Source: Trissonchulus latispiculum (lineage: Eukaryota > Nematoda > Enoplea > Enoplida > Ironidae). From it: DNA of 64,000 bases. Under the pieces are notes generated by a model. That model did not search any database and was not told the DNA's origin. It worked only from the letters and a program-made list of their open reading frames with translations. Each line of letters opens with the position of its first letter. Position 1 is the stretch's first letter. The stretch covers positions 1 through 64,000 of the forward strand of contig JASAND010019756.1 of assembly GCA_030248195.1 (NCBI GenBank), in the 5' to 3' direction. This document shows, in pieces, positions 22,551 through 35,235 of this stretch. The translations under genes were made by a program, and so were the position numbers.

Positions 22551-23914
22551 GCGACATAGCGAAAGCGCGACATGGCGAAGGCGCGACAGAGGGGTATTAG
22601 CGCGACATAGCAAAGGCGCGACTTAGCTAAACCGCGACATCTCAGTTACGCGCATTAGCGAAGGCGCGACAACACCATTAAACGTTAATTTAGCATTATT
22701 TTTATTGGTGGTTAATTTTCCATCTTCCTTTGACTAAACACAGAACTTCTTAGCGGATAAAGTCAATAGAACTAACTTCGATTCGGAAAAACAGCTATGT
22801 TAATGTATAAATTTTTTAAAATTTTAAGGTGGTTGTATTCTTTCCCGTATTTTGGCTAATAACTTTCGCGAAAGCAATCCCAAATGTCTGAAACTTTCAG
22901 AACACGCTACTCCGTTTACAACGTTGCGACCAAAAACTCTGTTTTTACGAAAAACCGATACATATTCTGTATTTTTATTCCATATTCTGGTTTTAAGACT
23001 AAAGATATAAGCATATGTTAGTATGTTAGTTAGTAAGATATGTTAGTTTACACTGATGTTTATTTTAATGTTTCACTTTTAAAGATTTGGCAAATTTAAA
23101 TATTATATTTCACGTAAAATTCTCCATATTTCTTGCAGGAGTTGCATCAAAATGTATACCAAAATTTTTCAAATCCATGCATAAAATATTGTTAATTTAA
23201 CAGATGTTGACCAGATTAAATTTAGGACCTGTGTCAAAATTATTTCGCATTATGCGAAATATTTTATACAATTTTTACTTGATTGTCTATTTGTCTCCAG
23301 AAAAAAAACGCCTTGAGAAGTAGAAGAACGCAGTCTTGAGAAAATGGAAAAAATTTTTAAAAACAGACAGGAGTCTGGTTGCATGGTTGCTCCGGGCCGG
23401 GTACTCGGAGCCCCGGAGCTCCGGAGATCCGGAGCAAAAGCCCGCTCCGGAGCACCGAAAATCGGAGCGGAGCTCCGGCGCACATCACTAGAGCTAATAT
23501 GGATTTTTAATTATTCTATTATGTACTGTTGGTGGTACTAAAATTTTACCGCCACTAATATTAATCCCTAACTTGGTATATCTGTTATCAATTAATAATA
23601 AATTTAATTAATTGCATGACATGTGTGAAAACATAACTGTTGAGTTGTACCACTAATAATTAATTAATTTTGTACCATTAATAATTAATTAATAATTAAT
23701 CACGACATTAAGCTAAAAAGTTCTGTGTTTAGTTAAAAGAAGGAAGAAAATTAATCACCAATAAAATAATGCTAAATTAACGTCTAATGGTGTTGTCGCG
23801 CCTTCGCTAATGCGCGTAACTGAGATGTCGCGCTTTAGCTAAGTCGCGCCTTTGCTATGCCGCGCTAATAACCGTTTGTCGCGCCTTCGCCATGTCGCGC
23901 TTTCGCCATGTCGC
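22551..23914. mobile_element. TIR element with GCGACATRGCGAAGGC arrays
   Basis: About 205-bp inverted ends (22,551-22,755 and about 23,705-23,914) hold four to six copies of a 16-base word around GCGACATAGCGAAGGC, then a matched AT-rich stretch. No clean target duplication could be matched (left flank GACATTAGA, right flank TGCAATGAG). Other repeat pieces lie inside: a TTAAGGTGGTTGTATTC end at 22,824 and the hAT-like terminus at about 23,395-23,493. Confidence 0.7.
23380..23493. mobile_element. Right end of another hAT-like element, CCGGAGCTC-rich
   Basis: A CGGAGC-rich stretch ends in GCACATCACTA, the same terminal word as the element at 20,814-22,456. No left end or duplication of GAGCTAAT was found upstream, so it is a fragment nested in the 22.5-23.9-kb element. 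Confidence 0.45.
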
Positions 23915-24234
23915 TGCAATGAGAGCACCCCGATACATATTCTGCTTCAGCACATAAAACAGTGCGCATACTCTGGTTTAAAGCATCTGCTGATTTGTGG
24001 GGAGGGTCACTAGGGACAAACTTGTGGTTGTTGTTTCACGACAGAAATGTGTCATCCGAAAATGAAAATAAAGTTACTTTACTTGCAACCAGGACGGTGT
24101 ACAGATACCGACAGAAACATTAAAGCATTTATACCGACAGTAAAATAAAAATTTAGGTAATTTACTAACGATTTATACGAAAACACAATGTTCAAAAAAT
24201 TAGTCTGTCGCTGACTGATTTGTGCCTTGATCTA

Positions 24235-26278
24235 TTAACTTTTCCAGTTTCCAATCCCAAACAAATAGTTTCCTGGGCTTGTGCTGTCATCACTTGTCAT
24301 AAATTCAATCCATAGCTTCTCAAAGGCGCTTCGATTAACCTGAAACGTGAAATCGCAAGAGTACGCCAAGATTTCCTTCAACGGCTATTGCTGAACATTG
24401 AAAGTATTCTGTCTGATCAAAGCAAATTAACTTTCTCCAGAGTTTCGATGGTAAAACGTTCAGCTTCCTTTCTTGTATATGTACATTTATGAAACAAGAT
24501 GACAGTAAAAGAATAATAGCGCACTTTTTCACTAGCAGCAAATTTCCCAAAAGATTGTTTTGCTTGCAGTTCTGACACCCCAAAGTGTCTGCTCATTGTT
24601 ATGTATTCGCTTTCATCAATTACGCCGTCTCCTGAAAGAAAAATGGGGAAAAAATAATAATGCCAATGTCATGTAATTTTGGTGCAGTGGCCAACGTTGA
24701 ACATACATCCGTCCATTTATCGCTGTTGATAGAGCGACTGTTCTTCTCAGCCCAAAGTTTAACACAAGTTTAATCATTCCATGTGCTGCGATATATAAAC
24801 GAGTTCCTGTTTTCTGTTTCAAATAAGCATGCATACCACATATAACATACATTCAACTATGTATATCTGTGGTTGCACATTTTGCATCATGGAATTTAAT
24901 TTCAATAATGGCTATTTACTGAGGTAAAGGTGAAACAAACGACCCCTGGAAAGAACTCCAACCTACAGAAGGTTATAGAGTGCCGTTGCTAATTTCCGGA
25001 TTCTCAGTCCGGAGCTAAGAGTGACAACTCACATCTTGACTTTGACTACATCATACTACAAAGACTCCTGTTACCTTCCCACCGCAGTGGTACCCATTTA
25101 CTGACCAGTTAAGGATAGACAGCTGGGTTGGATGGGGCATATATACGGCGAACCGATATGTGCTTCCCTTGCTTGTTAACTATGTAAGTGTAAGAGCAGA
25201 CAGAAGTTCTAGTACACAGAACTACCTGATGTGTCCATCATTTCAAACAAAATGTCCATATAATCTCTCATCCAGGGGGCCACTTTAAAGAGATCAGTCT
25301 TGTGGTCATGGCACTGAGTTAAGGCCTTGTCCCAATATTCCAGCCATTCGTGCATGTTTACCTTTAGTGGAAATAATCAAAACAAGCAACAATAACAAAG
25401 CACAGCGCAATACTTCACGTACCTTGGCTACACACTACTGTCTAGCAACGATTCGTATGATTGCTATATATTTCAAACAAACTTTTAGTGCGCAAGATTT
25501 CCTGATTTCTCGACTTCTCCCACCTTACCACAACCTTATACCATATTCTGTAAGGTATTCTTTCGATACCTGCCTGCAGTATAGCATAAATTAGCGCATT
25601 GCATCAGGACAACGGTTGTAACGGTAAAAGCGAACGCCTCCTCAGACCATGCTAGTCGGAAGCTGAGCTTACTCTCGGGTATGAACCTGAACAGTCGTGG
25701 ACGGAGAATTTAAGCATTGCACAAAGAAAGGAACAAAGTTAGTAGATTAAAAACGCACCTGCTGATCGCGATTTGCATCAGCTGCCTGTTTGAGTCCTTG
25801 CCACACTTCTGACAACTTGTCGTTAATTTCTGCTACACGAGGATCATCTGCGTCCCATCCTCTCAAATGCTGTAAATGCTATAAACAGTAAAACAATCAT
25901 ATAAATAGTATAAATTTTAATTAGTAAAACCAATATAAATGGATTGAATTGCTGATTCAGGAAGGTAGGATTGACAGACACAAACAGATTTATTGTGAAC
26001 TTGCTAGTAAAAATTCCTTACCGTACTCATTTCCAGGAAATCTCCATGGGTAACAATATGGTTTCCTTTGAGATCTGAAAAATGAAAAATATCCTGATGT
26101 AGATTTTAGGAACACCTTTGTTATTATTCACAATACTAACTTTTTCAATAGTTCGATTAGCCTACCTATTCCTTGCAGCGGTTACCAAAAGTATAAATAA
26201 TTATAAACTTGTCAGTTTACCGTAATAAGTGTAGAAAAGGTATTCAAGCTTTCTGTGCTGAAGCTTGGATAAAGGCAT
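24235..26278 (-). CDS. Calexcitin/sarcoplasmic calcium-binding-like EF-hand protein, six exons
   Basis: A cytosolic calcium-binding protein of the calexcitin/SCP family. The minus-strand exons are 26,278-26,221, 26,074-26,022, 25,878-25,759, 25,361-25,226, 24,631-24,525 and 24,339-24,235. All have GT and AG edges and matching phases (1, 0, 0, 1, 0), giving ATG to TAA, 192 residues; the family is usually about 185-195. EF loop 1 is residues 20-31 (DLKGNHIVTHGD), loop 2 is 71-82 (DANRDQQVNMHE) and loop 3 is 120-131 (DTSGDGVIDESE). The fourth site has degenerated. The tail FEKLWIEFMTSDD then PGNYLFG is a family hallmark. Exon 3 could instead begin at 25,869, which drops three residues. No single exon is long, so the gene is easily missed. 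Ligand and tissue cannot be inferred. Confidence 0.9.
24632..25225. other. Largest intron of the EF-hand gene
   Basis: The intron between exons 4 and 5 is 594 bp. It contains only short frames on the minus strand with no recognisable domain. No transposon end was matched in it. Confidence 0.6.
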
Positions 26279-28253
26279 GATGATGGGAAGGCAGGTTTAT
26301 CACAAAAAGGGATGATTATACTTGGTCTATAAAGGGGCAAAAATCAATCTCCAAACAGCTCTTTCAAAGACTCTATTCATGTGGATTGAGAAATTGGGAT
26401 TCTTCGCAGTTCTAAAGCTAAGTATTTATTCATTAATATAATTTTCAGCACAGTTCAAAACATTCACGGAAGCCTACAGAAGCCTGCCAACGTCACAGAC
26501 AAATGACCGAACTAAGTCCATCAATTAGCAATTAATAAAGTAAGTGACAGACAAACGGTGATCCTGACATTCTAACCCGGTCCTCTCTTTCTTATCAATC
26601 TATCAGGTGGACTGGACGGCCTTTCAGTTCTGTGCTTACTCATTGTGTTCTCATTTTGCCTCAACATTACCGAGATAATGATTCTAGCCAAATAAGTTGG
26701 CTAGACCTTGTCTAAACCTTGGACCGTGTTCAGCACACGGTGGTACGGAAAACGGATATCTGGAATGGAAGAAACTAGAATGCAACTAAAATGATGGGAA
26801 CTAGAAACTTAGGTTAAATAGCATTTAAACAAAGGATTTAAAACATTAGCTGAAACCTGTCTGCAAATGGGAGGAAATAGCCAGGGAATGCGTAAGGCTC
26901 AGTTTTCAGACTCTGGCTATTAAAGCACACATGGAGTTTCAAAATTCAAAACCCAATAGTCGGGCAAAATTTACTGGCTGTCTTAGCCTTCTCCTAGAAA
27001 TTGACGTCTGGGCTGCTGGGCGAGTGGTAGCATGAAAGAAGAAAGGAAACATGGTGATTAATGCATTGATTAGGTTCTACTAGGATAACGTACTAACCTT
27101 CAGAGCATAAAATGCACAGCTTATGGAAAGCATTGAGTGCAACAGAACACACATTGAGTGACACAATAACTCAGTCAGTATTGAAATGAATGCAGCTCAA
27201 TGCAATGTTTCGGTTTGTCTCACTATTCTGTGTACATATACTTAAAGGTTAAAACAAACAAAAGTGGACGGGTGGTGTAATAATTGCTGAACGGTATACC
27301 CAGTCCAATTTCACCGACTCTTCTGGAAATCGATTTGGATACCAGACCAGCTGAGAAAAAAATTTCAGTCGAATCTTGTGCCTGCAAGCTGCTGTTTTTG
27401 GCTCGCATGAATCTGGTGTGGGCCTCAAAATTGGAAGAGAAAATTAATCCTTTAATTGCTCTCCTACTGGGACATTGGGCTGTAAAGAGAAATGGAAAGG
27501 TCAGACGTAAAGGTTAATAGTTTGAGGACTCCATGAGATTCTCTGACTACAAAGTTAGTACAAAGGTATAAAACATTGAAATTAGAAAACTCCCAGTTGT
27601 GGAATTCTAACAGTGTTCACATACTTGGCAAGTAATTAAGAAATTAAGCTGAATAGAAAACGCAAATATAATAAATAAATGAAATCATTTAGTAATCAAG
27701 TTTTAAGTCCCCTAGGTCACAACAGAGGTCTGCTGTAACTGGGTCTGTTAGAAATGTTCAGAAAATTGTATCTTGAAATTTAAAATTTGCAATTTTTAGT
27801 AGTCTTTTAAGCTTAACTTTTTATAGTAGCAAGCTACAGCAAACTGCTTTACACCATCATGCTCTAAAGTTCTGTTGATCTCTTGCAATATGCCTTTGAA
27901 GTTGGCCAACGTTTGTTGGGGGGATAAAGTTTAATTGATCCAATTGCTAAAAAGGCTGAAGTATGTAAAGCTAAAATTAAGCTGTGCAACTTAGCACAAT
28001 TCTGTTTAATATCAAAGTACGTATATCAACGTTCAATGCAGTACTGACAAACCTTACTGTTTAATTGTGAAATTAATGTGGTAAAATTAATGTTTAATTA
28101 TGTCTTATGTTAGAAAATCATAAAATATACACAAAAATAAGAGATCGCATCAAGCGACTAACGTTTAGTTATATTTTCAAAAAAGTCAACGTTTATGTAT
28201 GCTATCCAATCTATAAAGCCTATATTCCATATTTCTACATATTCTTTTGGTAG
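26279..28253. other. Upstream of the EF-hand gene; no gene recognised
   Basis: This includes the 5' flank and presumed promoter of the EF-hand gene, but no core promoter motif is clear. A 77-codon frame at about 27,284-27,517 (plus) matches no family I recognise. The rest is AT-rich, single-copy-looking sequence. Confidence 0.4.
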
Positions 28254-30504
28254 CAGACCGTTTCATTGCCTCAGAGCACGGACACTTCTGGTTCTGCCTC
28301 AGCTGAGTCCCTCTGTGCTATTTGCCTGTACAATATATCCGAGTCTATTCAGTGTGATGACTGCGCTAAGCGGTGGTGCATCCACTGCATTAACCACCGA
28401 GTGCCTGGTTCTCTCAGCGATGAACTCTATGAAGCGTTGAGAACACTAAACAGCGACTTCCCATGGAGCTGTTCAGACTGTACTGTTTTTTCTCTGCCAC
28501 AGTTCCTCTTTATGAACGGCACTTTCACCCACTCTGACCTCCTAACCATGTACCACTGCGCTCCCGAAGCACTCCAGATTCGAAGAACTCCGAATCCTAC
28601 GTCAACCCCTGCAACACCATCCAACCCTGTTCCCACAGACTCTACTTTCCCACCAGTCTCCAGCCCCAATTCTCCTCCTACACCCACAGATGCCGATCTG
28701 CTACATCGTCTTGCAGATCTGCGTAACGTGCCGTCTACCACAACACCTGCTCCTGCTCCCTCAGATACGGTTCAAGCTCTTTTTTCCTTCTTCGAGCAAC
28801 AGGAAAGACGAAGAGAAACAGAAATGCGTCTGTTTGAACAGCAAAGACAGGCTGATCTTGACCGTATCCAATCTTCCCATAGATCCGACCTGGAGACCAT
28901 GCGACTGATGCTACAGCAATTTGCTCCAGCACAAGTATCTACGGATCGCCCTATTGGAGGTAGCTACCATCAAAACCCGTCAGGCCAAGTTGCAACAAGT
29001 AAGCTGTCAAAACTACAATTACCTAGCTTTTCTGGGGATAAGTTAGCGTGGCACAGTTTTTGGGACTCGTTTGAAGTCAACATCCATCCCAGAGCAAATC
29101 TACACAGCAAGCAGAAGATGGATTACTTGATGCAATGCCTGAAAGGGACCGCATACGACAAAGTCAAGGGTCTTGGTCTTCAAGGAAATAGGTATGCAGA
29201 AGCAGCAGAAATTTTGAAGAAAGCTTATGGCGGCCCTAACGAGATAATTATGGCAAGTTGGGAAGCTCTTGGCAACATGCCACTGATTAGAGAACTTTAC
29301 AAATTTGGAGAAATTTATAGACGGCACAAGGGCAATTGCTGTATCTCTGGATCGGATGGGGGCAGATCCAACGGCCCTCAAAGCTTACGTCCCGCTGCTG
29401 CTAAAGAGACTACCCAGTGACCTGTATAAGAATGTTTCACAACTGACCCTACTGAAAGACCAAGAAATCACTGACTGGTCGATGACAGAGTTTTTGGAAG
29501 TACTATCTAAGATATGGAATTGGCATTCCAAAGAACCGAAGAAAGTAAAGAAAAACAACTTCGAATTGGACATGATGCCGTCAGAAATGCCAGCAACGGC
29601 TGCATTTCTTCAAACGACGTCTCGAAAGGAACGTCCACCACTGAAAAGTACTCGTCATTGTATCTTTTGTGAGCAAACACAACACTGCAGCAATTCTTGC
29701 CCTACTGTGTCAGAAGTGAATCGCAGAGTAGAAATGGCAAGATCGAAAAAGGTATTCTTTAAATGCCTGCAATCTGGTCATATGGCTAAATTGTGCAAAA
29801 GAACGAAGCCCCGTTTCTACTGCAAAACCAATTCCCACAACTCAGCGTTTTGCCGCCAACGCCAAGCCACTGCCTCTATCCAACCCCCACCAGCACCTTT
29901 CTTCTCCAGTAGAGCAGCCAGCACGTGGGGTAGGGAACTCCACCGTGTCCAGTGAGGTTCTTTAGGTTCACTTGGCTGGTGTTGGAGAAAAAGATGGAAT
30001 TGTGATGTCAGCCTTTCCTTGCTTTGCCAGGAATCCCGGCTCCCCGGACATTCACACAGTGCAAGCATATCTAGACGCCGGAGCGAGATTTACCTGCATC
30101 GACAGAAAGGTTGCAACAAGAATGAAGCTCAAACCGCTCAGAAAGGTTCAACTCGATTCAATTCTAAGGTTACGGTGAAGGTTTCTGCGGAAGTGGTCAG
30201 TCTCACACTTTTGGGCACCAAAGGATTCCAACTTCAAATCGATGCCTATTCCATCAAAGATGTGGCCCCACGATTACCTTTATATCCGGTGGACTTCAAC
30301 TCTTCAACTGAAGCTTACCTGAGAAAATTGAAGCCGATAAATCTACCTCCACGAACAAAGCTTGAAGTCAGTATTGATATCCTTCTTGGCATATATTACT
30401 GGCATCAGATTATGGGTCCCCAAGCAATAACCAAAGCATTGCCTGTAGGCCCATCAATGACAGTCTACTACACCCCGTTGGGAGTTACATATACTCTCTG
30501 GTAA
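28254..30504 (+). pseudogene. Degenerate BEL/Pao LTR-retrotransposon gag-protease with PHD-like finger
   Basis: A broken remnant in several frames. The first frame (to 29,420) has a PHD-like zinc finger: counting the TTG at 28,266 as 1, Cys 17, 20, 30, 33, 38, 41, 69 and 72, with Trp 67 two before Cys 69. Proline- and glutamine-rich linkers follow, then the BEL/Pao gag core (LPSFSGDKLAWHSFWDSF). Near 29,300 the reading frame shifts and gag continues to a stop at 29,953, ending in three CCHC-type knuckles. A protease segment follows (about 29,972-30,178) whose active site reads LDAGA, lacking the Ser/Thr after Asp. Another shift near 30,165 leads to a conserved tail (ILLGIYYWHQI). No reverse transcriptase, integrase or LTR pair is visible. 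A frame-stop at 28,251 and the acceptor-like TTTTGGTAG before 28,254 leave the 5' end unclear. Confidence 0.8.
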
Positions 30505-33456
30505 CTACAAACCAAAGATCTAAATTCTAAAGTATTTAAAGGTAAAGGTAAAGTAAAGGTAACGGTAAAGGCTCTAACCGTATTTTGCTGGTACAGGGAC
30601 ACCCGCAATTTGATATTCAAAGATTTTGGGACCTACCTAAAGTATGGGCTTTCAGTCAGTTGGTCAGGAAAATTCTGATGAATTGCGAGATTTTTGTCAG
30701 TAGGACCGGCCCACAGTCCAGTCGGCCTAAGGAGTAGGCCTCCTTGTCCGCTCGTTTTAACCGACCAGACTATAGCTAGAGACCATAAATTGATAGTGGT
30801 TCAGCTGACAGATTCTTTCTTATCAGCTGCAGGTTACGGCTCTGAGTTTACGGTTACCCTTCCCCCACAAACGTGTGCTCACCACAAATGTGCAGCCAGT
30901 ATATATGTCGCAGTAATTTCTGTATTCAGTAAATACTGTATTTAGTGGCTAATTTAAGTAAATACGGTATTTACTCGTAAGAATGGTATTTTCTTTAGAC
31001 TTCCTATCTTTACACGTAAATATCATTTTTACTGAAACTCGCCCAGTAAATACTGTATTAAATCAATTAAAATTGAATTAAATACAGCATTTCAAAAAAT
31101 CAAGTGATCGCACAATATACTGACATGAAATACTATTCTGAGATAATAGGATCACAGGAAGGAAAGGATGTCATTTCTACTTTATGAAAGCTAAATATTC
31201 AAGACTTCGTATACTGCGTCTAGATTTACAGAATTTCGTAGTAAGTTTTATCACCTTGAAAAGCGTAAGACACTCTATTTTATATGGTGCAAAAGCATTG
31301 TGTAATGTTAAGGATGAATTAAAGCTCAAAAAGTTACGATAACTCATAAAATCATGGATCGTGATCTAAAGTGGAATTGTTGTTGTTGTTGCTCTTTAAA
31401 ATCTGTTGCTCAGAACCTAGAATGCAGTATGTGAACGTCCAAGCACTTGTTGTAATCATCATTGATCATGTGAGTACCAGAGTTGTCAGTCGGTTCAAAA
31501 CACCCAGAAATTCACCGATAGGGACATAGGGTCTAGCGTGGTTAGGAAATAAGGTTAGAAATAGCACTATAACCCGCTTAAATAACGCCAGAATAGAATA
31601 GGAACTCAGTGGAATACGGTTTATTAAGAATTAATCAGGGTATTAACTAATAACGGAGGGGTTGTTACCCTTCCTGGGTCAGTAATAGGCCCTAATCATG
31701 GTCTCTGATTAAATAACGGAGGAGTCGTTACTCTTCCTAGGCCTTACAGGGCCTCCTGTTGTTCGAAAACGTTCCAAAATTTCATTTAAAGTAAATTAAA
31801 ATTAATGAAGAAAAAAGTTTAATAAACGTGTCGCCTAAGAAGTAGCAAATCATCAAGGAAAATGCTGCTAAAAGGCGTCTTATACGGTTATTCAGCTCAC
31901 ATGTTGGAAGATGGGTCACAAAAATGTAATTATTCATTAGCTAGGAGCATGAAATAATGTTGAGGGACCTTTATAGGTGTTAGCTAGGCCTAATTAGCAG
32001 TAATTTGGTAATAATTAATGAATTTTGAAGATTTTTGGTGAAAATACAACTTAGGCTCATCTGAAAGGCATTTTTTCTGATTCTAAAAAGCCAAACCCGG
32101 TCTTTTAACTCCCAATAACGAGAGAGATATAGGCCGAAAAAGTTTTGGGAGATTACATTTTAATTACCTAATAGTGGCCTTACGTAAACTTTGTAACAGA
32201 ACGTAACAATCACGTGTTGTTACGTTCATTCATTTTCCTATTCATTCGTGGGCTTCTGTTGGCCCTCACCCAGCAAAGACTTGCCTTGCAGAGAAGAGTT
32301 AGTACACACCTTAGGTGTGAAAATAGGTTCGGAGGGGGCATAACCTTCTCCCAGACTTCCAGTTCCAGCGAGTGAGAGCAATTGTTGCTAGGATTAACGA
32401 GCGGCCTCCCTTGTTCTCGGCCGAAAGGTCATGTCCAAAAGGAAGAGAAAGGGGCTTGGAAACAAGGGAGCGCCTGAAACTAACAAAAATAAAATTTACA
32501 AAACATTACGGCCAAAATGGCAGTTAACTTTTATTTTTTCATAATAGGCCCGGAGAGGCCTTCATTTCGTACCATTTCAATTTCTGATTCGAGCAAATTA
32601 ATTTTTTTAATCAGTAACTTTCCCCTTGGTTACCTTTACGTGTTAACCAAAAACTCTGGAAAGTTTCTGGAAATTCAGCTTGGGAAATCCATCAAACAAG
32701 GGGTCAGTTGGAGGGCCATAACTCCAAATGGCCATTAATGTCCACCCCGACGGACCAGGCGTGCAAACAGCCTGCGTCGGGTCTACAAACCACAAAGGGG
32801 ATTTCCAGAGAATTCTGGAAATCCTGTCTTCTTCAAAGAAAACGCCGGCAACAGTCGTAGGGTCAGTGAGCTGTCAGACCCCTGTCAGCTCACTGAAAAT
32901 TCAAAACTCCAGTCAGTGTTTGCTTCACCTCCGGCCGAGAGCGGCCGTGTATCCTCCCTTTTAAAATGCACTCTCCTGGTGTGCCAGCGTTTTGGCCGGA
33001 GAATCCCCAACGCATTTAGCCCCCCCGTAGTAACACGAGTTAGGACCTCCTCTGGCCCACACAGGTCAGAGGAGATGATCTGAGCCAACACGGAGCAAAC
33101 TACAACACGGTTAAGGGCCATGTGAGCGTATTATGCTCGGCCATTCGCACAAGGAACGCAAATTTTCTAGGTTTTAGAAGGCCCCTTTTGGCCCATTTTT
33201 ACTATGGTTTTTTCGGCCTTCGGGCCTTCACTTTTAATCAAAATTGTAGCCCTTTTGGCTAATTCCCTATCGAAGGTCAGCGAGCCCTCGTGGCCAGTCA
33301 CTTTTTCCTGTTTTCATTTTTTCGGGGTTTCTTTTAGTCATAACGGGACTCTGAGTGGGGACCCACCCCTGAGTTGAGTTAGGAGGTCCCTTGGTTACGA
33401 CCTCATGCGAGATCCAAGCTAAATTAGGGACAGTTGTCCCCACAGCCGGCAATTAG
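30505..33456. other. Non-coding region left of the giant inverted repeat
   Basis: No gene is supported. It holds a GGTAAA-rich microsatellite (30,538-30,570), several copies of AGTAAATACTGTATTTA-type palindromes (30,926-31,090), a TTG run (31,378), two copies of an ATAACGGAGG..GTTAC hairpin unit (31,652-31,735), a hairpin AACGTAACAA..TTGTTACGTT near 32,200 and another, CAGTGAGCTG..CAGCTCACTG, near 32,862-32,896. The part next to 33,456 may belong to the left arm, but its partner lies outside the window. Confidence 0.4.
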
Positions 33457-34332
33457 GAATTGCCGGCCACACTTGTTAAAAATAGGCACTGTCATGTGAA
33501 AAAGAAGCATTGTCTGCAATTGTCCACGTGTGCGATCTTGTGTAGGTCGGCTAGTCTAAAACTATTAGGATTCAAAAACCCAGGAATCATTTTAATTGTT
33601 AATTAATTAGCTGTTTCAAGGGGAATGGCCGGCTTCCCCGAAATTAATGTAATAAAGCTGTCCTTAGCGGAAAGTGTTTGTTAGTGTTTTGTAATAATTG
33701 CCAGGCAACTATTACTCGTTCAGCTTTCCAGAAAAATTGTCAAAGTTCCAAAGTTCCCAATCTCGGTCAAAACTATAAAATTACGAATTTTAAGCTCAAG
33801 ACGGAGATCAGTTAATTCCAAAACATGACAAAAGGGTGCATACAAAGAATAGGTAGATTTAGGTAGGAGACTACTAGGGTTTGTATTGTATTATTTAGTT
33901 GTCCGTGTAATTACTAGTATGATTGTGACAGTGATTGTGTGAATGGGACTACTAAATTTACGTAATCGGCTCCTTGGGTAAACTCCTCATGGATTGTGAG
34001 GTTCCAAGGTTAGCCCCATTTCCAGAGTGTGAATCTCGAATCAAAATTGTGTGATTGTGAGTGTGAATGAGAGCATACCATCTAACCCCTTTTGTAAGAT
34101 AATGGTCTTGGGACTGCCAGAATGAGCACGTAAGTACTCAGATATTAGGCAGGAACTGGGCCAAATTGAGTAGCAATTTGGCCCCTAATCGTATAGGGAT
34201 TTATTTTGTTTAGAACCTAGATGTATGTTTGACGCGAAATTGCTAGTTTTGGAGTGAATATGGTGAGAAACCTTATAGGCATATTGTCACATTCGGCGGT
34301 TTAAAGCAGATTCTGCAGCCTAGGGTCACGGG

Positions 34333-34655
34333 AGGGTTGGGCGAGACCGAGATTTCACCGAGACCGAGACCGAGAACGAGACCGAGACCAGGGTACCGAG
34401 ACCGAGACCGAGACTAGCCAAGTCTCGGCTTTTGGGCGAGACCGAGACCGAGACCGAGACTAGCAATTTTAAGCTTAAATTTAATTTCTTCCAGTTTTTA
34501 AGGCTCAGGCCCAGTATTTGGAGCTTTAACACATAAACACACGGTTTCCGCACCTCGTCAGTAAATTTTTGTTACATTGACTTAAAAATTTCGCTGAAAT
34601 TGGATGTTTTCAAAAAATTTCCGGTCTCGGTCCGACACCGAGACTTTTGGGTGAG

Positions 34656-34691
<36 letters not shown>

Positions 34692-34747
34692 TGGTCAAGT
34701 CTCGGCTTTTGGGCGAGACCGAGACCGAGACCGAGACTCCCAACCCT
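34333..34747. mobile_element. GAGACC-repeat element, left-arm copy
   Basis: The ends are AGGGTTGGG and, inverted, CCCAACCCT. Runs of GAGACC occupy both ends in the same orientation, around an AT-rich core. The flanks GTCACGGG and AGTCGGGG resemble a worn 8-bp duplication. It looks like another hAT-style family, but the duplication is not exact. Confidence 0.6.
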
Positions 34748-35164
34748 GAGTCGGGGACCCCGTATTAGGTCTGTAAATCTGTCGGGTTTCCGGTCATCCA
34801 TGTAGGTAGCCCTGCGATTAGGGGGCGGATGAGCCGCATTTATGATACCCAGAACTAGCCGAACCGGAATTGTAATAGGTATAATACATAAAATAACAGG
34901 AAATTCACTACAATTAAGTATTTCATAGCAAACGTCCGATTAGCGGACGGGCAGGTTATTTAGTTCTAATTCAGGAAAGTAAACCTAGTTGTGTCGTGTT
35001 AGTAAACTATTAGTTAGAAAGACGTTTACTCAGTGCAGTATCAGTTATTCGGTCTAAAATAGTTATTAGCTCAAGGTTGTGACCGTAATTGTTTAAATTC
35101 AGTCGGTTATAATGTTCAGTTTTGAAACACAAAAGGGTGATCCAAGCTAAACAAAAGGAAATAG

Positions 35165-35235
35165 ACCCGTGCTGAGATTCGAACTCAGGACCTCCGGATT
35201 AGGAATCCGGTACTCATCCAATGAGCTACACGGGC
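35165..35235 (-). tRNA. tRNA-Arg (anticodon CCT), left-arm copy
   Basis: A full cloverleaf reads on the minus strand. The acceptor GCCCGTG pairs with CACGGGT (one G-U). The D arm is GCTC/GAGT, the anticodon arm CCGGA-TTCCTAA-TCCGG with anticodon CCT, the variable loop has 5 nt, and the T arm is CTGAG-TTCGAAT-CTCAG. The total is 71 nt and no intron is seen. A second copy lies in the right arm at 62,206-62,276. Confidence 0.93.

Noticed and set aside
30505..33456. Reverse transcriptase or integrase downstream of the BEL/Pao gag-protease
   Set aside because: No frame carries recognisable RT, RNase H or integrase motifs, and no LTR pair was found.
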